Part shown: positions 50,958 to 59,418 of the stretch, piece after piece
Position numbering within the stretch: position 1 is the stretch's first letter
Layout of the letters: each line of letters opens with the position of its first letter
NCBI GenBank assembly: GCA_019911965.1
Contig: JAIOJF010000053.1
Coordinates: 31,314 to 95,313 of the forward strand
DNA: 64,000 nucleotides
Origin: Paracoccaceae bacterium
GTDB lineage: Bacteria; Pseudomonadota; Alphaproteobacteria; Rhodobacterales; Rhodobacteraceae
Reading direction: 5' to 3'
The notes under the pieces: model-generated
The model's input: the letters and a program-made list of their open reading frames with translations, nothing else
What the model was told of the DNA's origin: nothing
Databases searched by the model: none
Position numbers and translations under genes: made by a program

Positions 50958-51014
50958 GCCCGCCCGGACGGGCGGGCGGTATGCCTCCGGCGGGAGTATT
51001 TGGACCAAAAAGAA
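50958..51014. repeat. GC-rich intergenic hairpin element
   Basis: Perfect 9-bp arms GCCCGCCCG / CGGGCGGGC (50958-50977), then CTCC-GGCG-GGAG, then TTTGG-A-CCAAA before AAGAAG. Located between converging HIT and ABC genes. The CCTCCGGCGGGAGTATTTGG block recurs, to my recollection, in many Rhodobacterales genomes at gene ends, and probably terminates in both directions. Confidence 0.65.
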
Positions 51015-51018
51015 GCCG

Positions 51019-51960
51019 TCAGGCAGCGGGCCGGTTCGAGGTCAGCGCAAGGAACACGTCTTCAAGTTTCGGATCTTCGGTGCGCAGATCGGTGATACTG
51101 ATACCGGCGCTCGCGATGGCGTTCAGGATTGCGCCCGCGTCGATCTGCGAGCGTGAATAGGTCAGGGCCAGGCTGCCATCGCCGCGCATCTCGCAGCGCA
51201 CGCCGCCGGGCAGGGCAGGGGCAGGGGCAACCGGGGTTTTCGGCCGGATCACCAGCGTCTTGGCATCGAGCGTGGCGATCAGGTTGCTGGTGCTGTCGCA
51301 GGCCACCACCTCGCCCTGGTTGATGATGGCGATCTGGTCGCACATCTCCTCGGCCTCTTCCAGGTAATGCGTGGTCAGGATGATGGTGACGCCGGTGGCG
51401 TTCAACTGCCGGATATGGCCCCAGAGCATCCGCCTGAGTTCGATATCCACGCCCGCCGTGGGTTCGTCCAGCACCAGAATCTGCGGTGAATGCACCATCG
51501 CCTTGCCCAGCAGCAGCCGCCGCCGCATACCCCCCGACAACGAACGCGAATAGGCATTGGCCTTGTCGGCCAGACCGACCGCATCGAGGATCGCATCGGT
51601 GCGGCGCTCGGATTTCGGCACGCCGTACAGCCCGGCCTGCAGATCGAGGGTTTCGCGCGGGGTAAGGAAGGCGTCGAGGTTCAGTTCCTGCGGCACGATG
51701 CCGATCGAGGCGCGCGACTGGCGCGGGTTCACATCCTGATCGAAGCCCCAGATCGTGACCTGGCCCGTGGTTTTCACCACCAGCCCGGCCATGATGTTGA
51801 TCAGCGTCGATTTGCCGGCGCCGTTCGGGCCGAGCAGGCCGAAGATCGTGCCTTTCGGAATGGCAAGGTCGATGCCTTTCAGCGCTTCCTTCGGCCCGGC
51901 CTGCCGGGTTGGCGCGTAGGTCTTGCGCAGGCCCCTGATCCGGATCGCGGTTTCGCTCAT
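51019..51960 (-). CDS. ABC transporter ATP-binding protein (export/ABC-2 type)
   Basis: 313 residues. Walker A GPNGAGKST, signature LSGGMRRRLLLGKAM, Walker B ILVLDEPTAGVD, and a ~75-residue C-terminal extension after LTTHYLEEAEEM (typical for DrrA/NodI-like export ATPases). No permease gene lies next to it on either side, so its partner is unlinked. Drug or polysaccharide export cannot be decided. Confidence 0.9.
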   Translation of the reverse strand: MSETAIRIRGLRKTYAPTRQAGPKEALKGIDLAIPKGTIFGLLGPNGAGKSTLINIMAGLVVKTTGQVTIWGFDQDVNPRQSRASIGIVPQELNLDAFLTPRETLDLQAGLYGVPKSERRTDAILDAVGLADKANAYSRSLSGGMRRRLLLGKAMVHSPQILVLDEPTAGVDIELRRMLWGHIRQLNATGVTIILTTHYLEEAEEMCDQIAIINQGEVVACDSTSNLIATLDAKTLVIRPKTPVAPAPALPGGVRCEMRGDGSLALTYSRSQIDAGAILNAIASAGISITDLRTEDPKLEDVFLALTSNRPAA

Positions 51961-52068
51961 CTCGCCCCCTGAATGGGCATCGGCCTCTTGCCCATGCGCC
52001 CCGGTTCGCTATCATGGCCGGCAGTCCGGGGTCAATTCATGCCCCCTCAGAATGAACGGAGCATTTCC

Positions 52069-52245
52069 ATGTCGCTTGCCGCCCCCGAGACCGAAACCGT
52101 GTCCGAAACCCGCGTCGCCTGCGATGGCGGGGCTGGCGGGCATCCGCGGGTCTGGCTGTCGATCCCGGCGGACAAGGGCTGGGTCGAATGCCCCTATTGC
52201 GACAAGCGCTATGTTCTGGCCGAAGGCGCGAAGGCCGGGCATTGA
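52069..52245 (+). CDS. Zinc-finger CHCC domain protein (NDUFS6-like)
   Basis: 58 residues from ATG 52069 (MSLAAPET). Pattern [36 protein letters not shown]-x~7-H and C-x2-C. Homologous proteins are a small respiratory complex I subunit (mitochondrial NDUFS6) kept in alphaproteobacteria. Not near nuo genes here. 28 bp before polA. Confidence 0.85.
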   Translation: MSLAAPETETVSETRVACDGGAGGHPRVWLSIPADKGWVECPYCDKRYVLAEGAKAGH

Positions 52246-52273
52246 GCCGGGCTGACCGGATGAGGGGCGGCGC

Positions 52274-55066
52274 ATGAGTTTCGGCAAGGGCCACCACCTG
52301 CATCTGATCGACGCATCCACCTTCATTTTCCGCGCCTATCACGCGCTGCCGCCGCTTACGCGCAAATCCGATGGTTTGCCGATCGGGGCGGTGTCGGGCT
52401 TTTGCAACATGTTGTTCAAGTTCGTCGAGGATCAGAAAGGGGCCGATGCGCCGACCCATGTGGCGGTGGTGTTCGATGCCTCGGGCAAGTCCTTCCGCAA
52501 CGATATCTACCCTGCCTACAAGGCCAACCGTCCGCCCGCGCCGGAAGACCTGGTGCCGCAATTCCCGCTGACCCGCGCGGCGGCGAAGGCGTTCAACCTG
52601 CCCTGTCTTGAGGTGATCGGGCTGGAAGCGGACGATATCATCGCCACGCTGGCGACCCGTGCGCGTGATGCCGGTGGACGGGTGACGATCATTTCGTCCG
52701 ACAAGGACCTGATGCAGCTTGTCGGCGGCGGCGTCGAGATGCTGGATGCGATGAAGAACGGCCGGATCGACGTTGACGGTGTGGCGGCGAAATTCGGTGT
52801 GACCCCGGATCGGGTGGTCGATGTGCAGGCGCTGGCCGGTGATGCGGTGGACAATGTGCCGGGTGCGCCGGGGATCGGTATCAAGACGGCTGCCTTGCTG
52901 ATCAACGAATATGGCGATCTGGACAATCTGCTGGCGCATGCAGGCGAGATCAAGCAACCCAAGCGCCGCGAAACCCTGATCAATTTCGCCGATCAGATCC
53001 GCACCAGCCGGACTTTGGTGACGCTGAAGACCGATGCCGATCTGGAAACCTCGCTGGACGATCTGGAATATCTCGATCCGGTGCCCGAGGACCTGCTGGC
53101 CTTTCTGGCCGAGATGGAATTCCGCACCCTGACCACGCGGATTGCCGCCAAGCTGGGGGTCGAGGCTCCGGTGATCGACGACACGCCGATTGGCGAGGAA
53201 GCGCCGGACATCGAGCAGCCCCCGGTCGATCCGGCGGCGTATGAATGCGTGCGCGATGCGGCGGCGTTGCAGGTCTGGATCGAGCGGATTTATGAGCGCG
53301 GCCATGTCGCGGTCGATACCGAAACCACCGGGCTGGACGAGATGCTGGCGGATCTGGTCGGCATCTGCCTGGCGGTCGAGCCCGGGCAGGCCTGCTACAT
53401 CCCGCTGATCCACAAGGATGGCGAGGGCGATCTGTTCGGCGGTGGCGCATTGGTGGAGGGCCAGATGCCACTGGCCGAGGCGCTGGCGATGCTGAAGCCG
53501 GTTCTGGAAGATGCCTCGATCCTGAAGATCGGCCAGAACATGAAATACGATTACAAGATTTTCGCGCGAAACGGCATCCGCGTCGCCCCGATTGATGACA
53601 CGATGCTGTTGTCCTACGCCATGCATGGCGGGCTGCACGGGCATGGCATGGATTTCCTGTCCTCCAAATACCTGGATCACCAGCCGATCCCGATCAAGAC
53701 GCTGCTGGGCAGCGGCAAGTCCGCGAAAACCTTCGATCAGGTGCCGATTGACGAGGCGGTGAAATATGCCGCCGAGGATGCCGATATCACGCTTCGCCTG
53801 TGGCAATTGTTCAAGCCGAACCTGCACCGCTCGCAGGTGACGCGGGTCTACGAGACGCTGGAGCGTCCGCTGGTGCCGGTGCTGGCGGAAATGGAGATGC
53901 ACGGCATCAAGGTGGACCGCGACCATCTCAGCCGCATGTCGAACGCCTTTGCCCAGAAGATGGCCGGGCTGGAGGCGGAAATCCATGACCTGGCCGGGGG
54001 GTCGTTCAATGTCGGCTCGCCCAAGCAATTGGGCGAAATCCTGTTTGACCAGATGGGCCTGCCCGGCGGCAAGACCGGCAAGACCGGCGCTTATGCTACC
54101 GGGGCCGATGTGCTGGAAGATCTGGCCGCCGAGGGCCATGATCTGCCCGCGCGGGTGCTGGACTGGCGGCAGATGGCCAAGCTGAAATCCACCTATACCG
54201 ATGCCTTGCAGACCCATATCCACCCTGAAACCGGGCGGGTGCATACGTCATACGTGATCTCGGGGGCCTCGACCGGGCGGCTGGCCTCGACCGATCCGAA
54301 CCTGCAGAATATCCCGGTGCGCACCGAAGAAGGCCGGCGCATCCGCGAGGCGTTCGTGGCCGAGACGGGCAATCTGCTGGTCAGTCTGGATTACAGCCAG
54401 ATCGAGTTGCGTATCCTGGCGCATATCGCCGGCATCGACGCCCTGAAACAGGCCTTCCGCGACGGCCACGACATCCACGCGATGACCGCTTCCGAGATGT
54501 TCAGCGTGCCGCTGGACCAGATGACCCCCGAGATCCGCCGCCAGGCCAAGGCGATCAATTTCGGGGTGATCTACGGCATTTCCGGCTTCGGGCTGGCGCG
54601 CAACCTGCGCATTCCACGGGCCGAGGCGCAGGGCTTCATCGACCGCTATTTCGAGCGGTTCCCGGGCATCCGCGTCTACATGGACGACACGATCGCCTTC
54701 GCCAGGGAACACGGCTACGTCGAAACGCTGTTCGGGCGGCGCATCCACACGCCCGAGATCAATGCCCGCGGCCCGCAGGCCGGGTTCTCGCGCCGCGCCG
54801 CGATCAATGCGCCGATCCAGGGCACGGCGGCGGACATCATCCGCCGCGCCATGGTGCGGATGCCGGCGGCGATCGCGCATCTGCCGGCGCGGATGCTGTT
54901 ACAGGTGCATGACGAGTTGATCTTCGAGGTGCCCGAAGCCTCGGTCGATCAGACGATTGCCGCAGTGCGTACGGTGATGGAAGATTCGGCGATGCCGGTG
55001 GTCAGGCTGGACGTGCCGCTGGTGGTCGATGCCGGGCAGGGGGCCAACTGGGCCGAAGCGCATTGA
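52274..55066 (+). CDS. polA: DNA polymerase I
   Basis: 930 residues: N-terminal 5'-3' exonuclease domain (HLHLIDASTFIFRAYHALPP, EADDIIATLA, SSDKDLMQLV), 3'-5' exonuclease domain with intact acidic motif VAVDTETTGLDE, and polymerase domain with motif A LVSLDYSQIELRILAHIAGI, motif B RRQAKAINFGVIYGISGFG, and motif C VHDELIFEV. Functions in Okazaki fragment and repair synthesis. Followed 18 bp later by the nitronate monooxygenase gene. Confidence 0.98.
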   Translation: MSFGKGHHLHLIDASTFIFRAYHALPPLTRKSDGLPIGAVSGFCNMLFKFVEDQKGADAPTHVAVVFDASGKSFRNDIYPAYKANRPPAPEDLVPQFPLTRAAAKAFNLPCLEVIGLEADDIIATLATRARDAGGRVTIISSDKDLMQLVGGGVEMLDAMKNGRIDVDGVAAKFGVTPDRVVDVQALAGDAVDNVPGAPGIGIKTAALLINEYGDLDNLLAHAGEIKQPKRRETLINFADQIRTSRTLVTLKTDADLETSLDDLEYLDPVPEDLLAFLAEMEFRTLTTRIAAKLGVEAPVIDDTPIGEEAPDIEQPPVDPAAYECVRDAAALQVWIERIYERGHVAVDTETTGLDEMLADLVGICLAVEPGQACYIPLIHKDGEGDLFGGGALVEGQMPLAEALAMLKPVLEDASILKIGQNMKYDYKIFARNGIRVAPIDDTMLLSYAMHGGLHGHGMDFLSSKYLDHQPIPIKTLLGSGKSAKTFDQVPIDEAVKYAAEDADITLRLWQLFKPNLHRSQVTRVYETLERPLVPVLAEMEMHGIKVDRDHLSRMSNAFAQKMAGLEAEIHDLAGGSFNVGSPKQLGEILFDQMGLPGGKTGKTGAYATGADVLEDLAAEGHDLPARVLDWRQMAKLKSTYTDALQTHIHPETGRVHTSYVISGASTGRLASTDPNLQNIPVRTEEGRRIREAFVAETGNLLVSLDYSQIELRILAHIAGIDALKQAFRDGHDIHAMTASEMFSVPLDQMTPEIRRQAKAINFGVIYGISGFGLARNLRIPRAEAQGFIDRYFERFPGIRVYMDDTIAFAREHGYVETLFGRRIHTPEINARGPQAGFSRRAAINAPIQGTAADIIRRAMVRMPAAIAHLPARMLLQVHDELIFEVPEASVDQTIAAVRTVMEDSAMPVVRLDVPLVVDAGQGANWAEAH

Positions 55067-55084
55067 AGTGAGGGAGCGGTGAAC

Positions 55085-56056
55085 ATGTCCGTATTGGCAG
55101 GCCCGCTGACCGAAACGCTGGGAGTAACCTGCCCGATCGTCTCGGCCCCGATGGCGTTTGCCGCAGGCGGTGCGCTGGCTGCCGCTGTCAGCCGGGCCGG
55201 TGGGCTTGGCCTGATCGGTGGCGGATACGGCGATCCCGCATGGCTTGAGGCGCAGTTTGCCGCCGCTGAAGGCACCCGCGTGGGCGTTGGTTTCATCACC
55301 TGGTCGCTGCGCAAATCCCCGTCGCTGCTGACCGACGTGCTGAAGCACCGGCCAGCGGCGGTGATGCTGTCCTTCGGCGATCCGCGCCCCTTCGCCGAGG
55401 AAATCCGCGAGGCTGGTGCGTTGCTGGTCTGCCAGTGCCAGAATCTCGATCACGTCTGGGATGCGATTGATGTCGGCGCCGATGTCGTGGTCGCGCAAGG
55501 GGCCGAGGCCGGGGGCCACGGGGCGTTGCGCGGAACCCTAAGTTTCGTGCCCGAAGCGGCGGACCTACTGGCCCGCGAGGCACCCGATACCCATCTTCTG
55601 GCCGCCGGTGGCATCGCCGATGGCCGCGGTCTGGCGGCGGCGCGGATGCTGGGGGCAGGCGGCGTTCTGGTCGGCACCCGGCTCTGGGCCAGCCGCGAGG
55701 CGCTGGTCCCGCCACGCCACCACGGCGCGATTGTTGCGGCGTCGGGCGATCAGACGATCCGCACCACCATTGCGGATATCGCGCGGCAAATCCCCTGGCC
55801 GGTCGGCTTCACCGCGCGGATTTACCGGAATGCCTTCACCCGCGCCTGGCACGGCCGCGAGGAATTGCTGGCCGCCAATGTCGCCACCGAAGGCCCGAAA
55901 TACCGCGAGGCATTCGCCGCCGGGGACCCGGAAGGTGCCGCCGTCTGGTTCGGCGAGGCCGCCGCAATGGTCGACCGGATCGAACCGGCAGGCGATATCG
56001 TGCGGCGGATCGCGGCAGAGGCCGAGGCGCTGCTGGCGGGATCAGGGCCGGGGTGA
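55085..56056 (+). CDS. Nitronate monooxygenase / 2-nitropropane dioxygenase family FMN protein
   Basis: 323 residues, TIM barrel. PIVSAPMAFAAGGALAAAVSRAGGLGLIGGG, then GAEAGGHGA with the catalytic His typical of NMO class, then LLAAGGIADGRGLAAARMLGAGGVLVGTRL for FMN phosphate. ATG at 55085 chosen for GGGAG 8 bases upstream. Its 3' end overlaps the converging gene by 15 bp. Confidence 0.92.
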   Translation: MSVLAGPLTETLGVTCPIVSAPMAFAAGGALAAAVSRAGGLGLIGGGYGDPAWLEAQFAAAEGTRVGVGFITWSLRKSPSLLTDVLKHRPAAVMLSFGDPRPFAEEIREAGALLVCQCQNLDHVWDAIDVGADVVVAQGAEAGGHGALRGTLSFVPEAADLLAREAPDTHLLAAGGIADGRGLAAARMLGAGGVLVGTRLWASREALVPPRHHGAIVAASGDQTIRTTIADIARQIPWPVGFTARIYRNAFTRAWHGREELLAANVATEGPKYREAFAAGDPEGAAVWFGEAAAMVDRIEPAGDIVRRIAAEAEALLAGSGPG

Positions 56057-56809
56057 GGCGGCCTGCATCCAGCCCAAACCGTCCCTTGTGGCGGTGGCGG
56101 GGTTGTATTCGGCGCTGACGAAACCGTCATAGCCATCCGCGTCAAGCTGCGCGAAGAAGGCGGGATAGTCGATCTCGCCACCTGTCGGCTCGTGCCGCCC
56201 GGGATATCCGGCGATCTGGACATGGCGCACCAGATCGCGGCTTGCCTGCCACTGGCCAGGGACGTCGCCGGTGATCCGCCGGGCGTGGTAGGCATCGAAT
56301 TGCAGATGCAGATTGGGCGCGCCGATAACCGTCAGGATTTCCCGTGCCGTGTTGAAATCATTCAGGAAATATCCCGGCATGTCATGCGGGTTCAGCGGCT
56401 CGATCAGGAAATCCTGATCGGGATTTCGCACCGCCAAAGCAGCGAGATTGTCCCGAAAACACGAAGCCGCCTCCGGCCCGGCGGCATTGCCCGCCATCAC
56501 ATGCAGGAATTGCGGTTCCAGAAGTCTGGAATACTGGAACGCCAGCCGCAGCGCCTCGTCAAACTCCGCCTTGCATCCCGGCAGCGCCGCATGGCCGCGC
56601 TCGCCCGAAGCCCAGTCGCCCGGTGGGGTGTTGAACAGGATCAGCGGCAGGCCGCAATCGTCCAGCGCGCAGCGGATATCTTCGGCATCGTGATCGTAGG
56701 GAAACAGGATTTCCACCCCCTGAAACCCGGCCCGCCGCGCCGCATCGAAGCGCGCAAGGAACGGCAATTCGGTGAACAGCATTGTCAGGTTGGCAGCGAA
56801 ACGCGGCAT
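56042..56809 (-). CDS. Hydroxypyruvate isomerase-family TIM-barrel protein
   Basis: 255 residues: MPRFAANLTMLFTELPFLARFDAARRAGFQGVEILFPYDHD, then IEPLNPHDMPGYFLN with an active-site Glu, LHLQFDAYHARR, and VSAEYNPA: metal-binding Glu/His/Asp sites of the Hyi/xylose-isomerase-like family (hydroxypyruvate to tartronate semialdehyde). No other glyoxylate-pathway gene is adjacent, so the physiological substrate is not fixed. Confidence 0.9.
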   Translation of the reverse strand: MPRFAANLTMLFTELPFLARFDAARRAGFQGVEILFPYDHDAEDIRCALDDCGLPLILFNTPPGDWASGERGHAALPGCKAEFDEALRLAFQYSRLLEPQFLHVMAGNAAGPEAASCFRDNLAALAVRNPDQDFLIEPLNPHDMPGYFLNDFNTAREILTVIGAPNLHLQFDAYHARRITGDVPGQWQASRDLVRHVQIAGYPGRHEPTGGEIDYPAFFAQLDADGYDGFVSAEYNPATATRDGLGWMQAASPRP

Positions 56810-56820
56810 CGCCCGCCCTT

Positions 56821-57429
56821 TCAGCCGTCCGCCTCAAGGTCGGCAGAGGGGATGATGGCGAAAAATTCGCCCCCCGACCACAGGCCGAACCAGCGCGTGC
56901 CGTCAACCACGTGATGCACGCCGAGATCGACCAGCCGGTAAAAGCTCTTGCGGTCGATCAGCGCCTCAAGATTGGCGCGGATCAGGATATAGGGCGACGG
57001 CTCGCCGGTTTCGCGATCACGCGCCACGCGGATCGGATGGTCCGGCCCGGCGGTCGCCTCGTCATCGACATTGGTGGTGAAGGTGATCGCCTGGTCCCTG
57101 CCGCTGCCCGAAACCTCGAAATCCACTGCCACGAAGGGCGCGTCATCGACAATGATGCCGACCTTTTCCACAGGTGTGACCAGGAAGTAATCGTCGCCAT
57201 CCTTGCGGATGATCGAGGCGAACAGCTTGACCAGCGGTTTGCGCCCGATCGGCGTGCCAAGGTAAAACCACGTGCCGTCGCGGGCGATCCGCATGTCCAG
57301 ATCGCCGCAGAATTCGGGGTTCCACAGATGCACCGGCGGCGGCCCCTTCTTGCCGGCCTTGCGGGCGGCGGCGGCAATGCCGTCGGCATCCGGCTTCACG
57401 ATCTTTTGTGCGTCGGTTCGATTTGGCAT
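56821..57429 (-). CDS. DUF1285 domain-containing protein
   Basis: 202 residues: PVHLWNPEFCGDLDMRIARDGTWFYLGTPIGRKPLVKLFASIIRKDGDDYFLVTPVEKVGI, the double PH-like barrel seen in DUF1285 proteins. Basic N-terminus. Stands 11 bp upstream of the Hyi gene on the same strand and divergent from moxR. Role unknown. Confidence 0.9.
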   Translation of the reverse strand: MPNRTDAQKIVKPDADGIAAAARKAGKKGPPPVHLWNPEFCGDLDMRIARDGTWFYLGTPIGRKPLVKLFASIIRKDGDDYFLVTPVEKVGIIVDDAPFVAVDFEVSGSGRDQAITFTTNVDDEATAGPDHPIRVARDRETGEPSPYILIRANLEALIDRKSFYRLVDLGVHHVVDGTRWFGLWSGGEFFAIIPSADLEADG

Positions 57430-57520
57430 TTGTTTAACCTCGGCGCTTTCGCTTTAATGGGCCCAGTGCGGGCCGTCCGGTATGTGCCTTGCCAACATAA
57501 GACGGGGTGGAGCGATTGTC

Positions 57521-58531
57521 ATGACCGAACCGAGCGAAGATCTGGTAGCCGGCATTGCCGGGCTGGGCGAGCGGCTGAAAGACGCGCGCAAGAGCATTGC
57601 CAAGCGCATCATCGGCCAGCAACAGGTGGTCGATCTGGCGCTGACCGCTTTGCTGGCGGGTGGCCACGGCCTGCTGGTCGGGGTGCCGGGGCTGGCCAAG
57701 ACGCGGCTGGTGGAAACGCTGGGCGTGGTGATGGGCCTGACCACCAACCGGGTGCAGTTCACGCCCGATCTGATGCCGGGCGATATCCTTGGCTCCGAAG
57801 TGCTGGAAACCGCCGCCGACGGCAGCCGCGCCTTCCGCTTCATCGAGGGGCCGGTGTTCTGCCAGTTGCTGATGGCCGACGAGATCAACCGCGCCAGCCC
57901 GCGCACCCAGTCCGCGCTGTTGCAGGCGATGCAGGAGCGCGAAGTGACCATCGCCGGGATCGAGCGCCCTCTGTCGGTGCCGTTCCATGTGCTGGCCACC
58001 CAGAACCCGATCGAACAGGAGGGCACCTATCCCCTGCCCGAGGCGCAGCTTGACCGCTTCCTGTTGCAGATCAACGTCGATTACCCCGACCGCGCGACCG
58101 AGCGTGATATCCTTTTGAAGACCACCGGCGCCGATGACATGCAGGCCGATCCGGTCTTCACAGCCGATGATCTGATCGCAGCACAGATGCTGGTTCGGCG
58201 GATGCCGGTGGGTGACTCCATCGTCGATCTGATCCTCGATCTGGTCCGCGCCGGCCGCCCCGACGAGGCCGGTGCGCCGCAGGCGGTGCGCGATGCCGTC
58301 AGCTGGGGCCCGGGGCCACGCGCCGCGCAGGCGCTGATGCTGGCGGTCCGCGCCCGTGCCCTGTTGCAGGGCCGTCTGGCCCCGACGCCCGAGGATGTGG
58401 CGGAACTGGCCCGCCCGGTGCTGATCCACCGCATGGCGCTGGGCTTTGCCGCGCGGGCGCAAGGGGTCGATCTGTCTGACGTGATCGACGCGATGATCGA
58501 ACATGCGCTGTCGGTCGAGGCGGCGGCTTGA
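57521..58531 (+). CDS. MoxR-family AAA+ ATPase
   Basis: 336 residues. Walker A GVPGLAKT (54-61), Walker B LLMADEINRA, sensor-1 LATQNPIEQEGTYPLPEAQLDRFLLQI. MoxR proteins act as chaperones that assemble or activate partner von Willebrand/DUF58 proteins. The ATG at 57521 is preceded by GGTGGAG. First gene of the MoxR-DUF58-DUF4159 cluster. Confidence 0.95.
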   Translation: MTEPSEDLVAGIAGLGERLKDARKSIAKRIIGQQQVVDLALTALLAGGHGLLVGVPGLAKTRLVETLGVVMGLTTNRVQFTPDLMPGDILGSEVLETAADGSRAFRFIEGPVFCQLLMADEINRASPRTQSALLQAMQEREVTIAGIERPLSVPFHVLATQNPIEQEGTYPLPEAQLDRFLLQINVDYPDRATERDILLKTTGADDMQADPVFTADDLIAAQMLVRRMPVGDSIVDLILDLVRAGRPDEAGAPQAVRDAVSWGPGPRAAQALMLAVRARALLQGRLAPTPEDVAELARPVLIHRMALGFAARAQGVDLSDVIDAMIEHALSVEAAA

Positions 58532-59418
58532 CCCCGCAACCCCCGCAAACATCCCCCCGGATGCGCCAGCAGGCGCAGGAACATGCCGCCCTGCTGCCCG
58601 CCCTGCTGGCCGAGGCGCAGCATCTGGCGGCCTCGGTCGTGCTGGGCAGCCACGGACGCCGCCGCGCCGGTCAGGGCGAGGAATTCTGGCAATTCCGCAG
58701 CGCCGTCCCCGGCGATCCCTGGCGCAGCATCGACTGGCGGCGCTCGGCCCGCTCGGATGCGCATTTCATCCGCCAGCACGAATGGCAGGCGGCGCAATCG
58801 GTGCTGTTCTGGCTGGATCATGGCCGCTCGATGGCGTTTACGGGCGATCCCGCCCGGCCCACCAAGCAAGCCCGCGCCAACCTGATCGGGCTGGCGGCGG
58901 CGATCCTGCTGGTGCGCGGCGGCGAGCGTGTCGGGCTGATGGACGATCCCGAACCGCCCCGCCCCGGCCAGACCCAGATCGACCGGCTGGTGGCGCAGAT
59001 CGGTGCCTTCGACGATGGCCGCGATCACGGCATGCCGGCGGATCACGCCTTTCCGCGTGGCGCGCGGGCGGTGTTCGTATCGGACTTCCTTGGCCCCTGG
59101 CAGCCCTTGCGCGACCGGGTGCTTGCATCGGTGGATCGCGGCGTGGCGGGCGCGCTGGTACAGGTGCTGGACCCGGTGGAAGAGGCGTTTCCGTTTGACG
59201 GGCGGACCGAGTTTCTCAGCATCTCGGGCGCGATCCGCTTTGAAACCCTGCGTGCGCGCGGCCTGAGAACGGCCTATCTGGAACGGCTGGTCGAACGCAA
59301 GGCCACCCTGCAGGCGCTGGCTGCCGATACCGGCTGGCGATATCATTGCCACCATACCGACGCACCGGCGCAACCGGCGTTGATGTGGCTTTATACGGCG
59401 CTGGAAAAGGATCGCTGA
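58528..59418 (+). CDS. DUF58 domain-containing protein
   Basis: 296 residues with a TTG start that overlaps the moxR stop (TTGA); ATG 58561 is an alternative. N-terminal HGRRRAGQGEEFWQFRSAVPGDPWRSIDWRRSARS is the DUF58 hallmark, then a degenerate VWA-like domain (VLFWLDHGRSMAF). MoxR partner. Its end overlaps the next ATG by 1 bp. Confidence 0.93.
   Translation: MTPQPPQTSPRMRQQAQEHAALLPALLAEAQHLAASVVLGSHGRRRAGQGEEFWQFRSAVPGDPWRSIDWRRSARSDAHFIRQHEWQAAQSVLFWLDHGRSMAFTGDPARPTKQARANLIGLAAAILLVRGGERVGLMDDPEPPRPGQTQIDRLVAQIGAFDDGRDHGMPADHAFPRGARAVFVSDFLGPWQPLRDRVLASVDRGVAGALVQVLDPVEEAFPFDGRTEFLSISGAIRFETLRARGLRTAYLERLVERKATLQALAADTGWRYHCHHTDAPAQPALMWLYTALEKDR

Noticed and set aside
52037..54244. 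735-codon open frame antisense to polA
   Set aside because: polA motifs on the plus strand are unambiguous; the antisense protein has no recognisable domain and biased composition.
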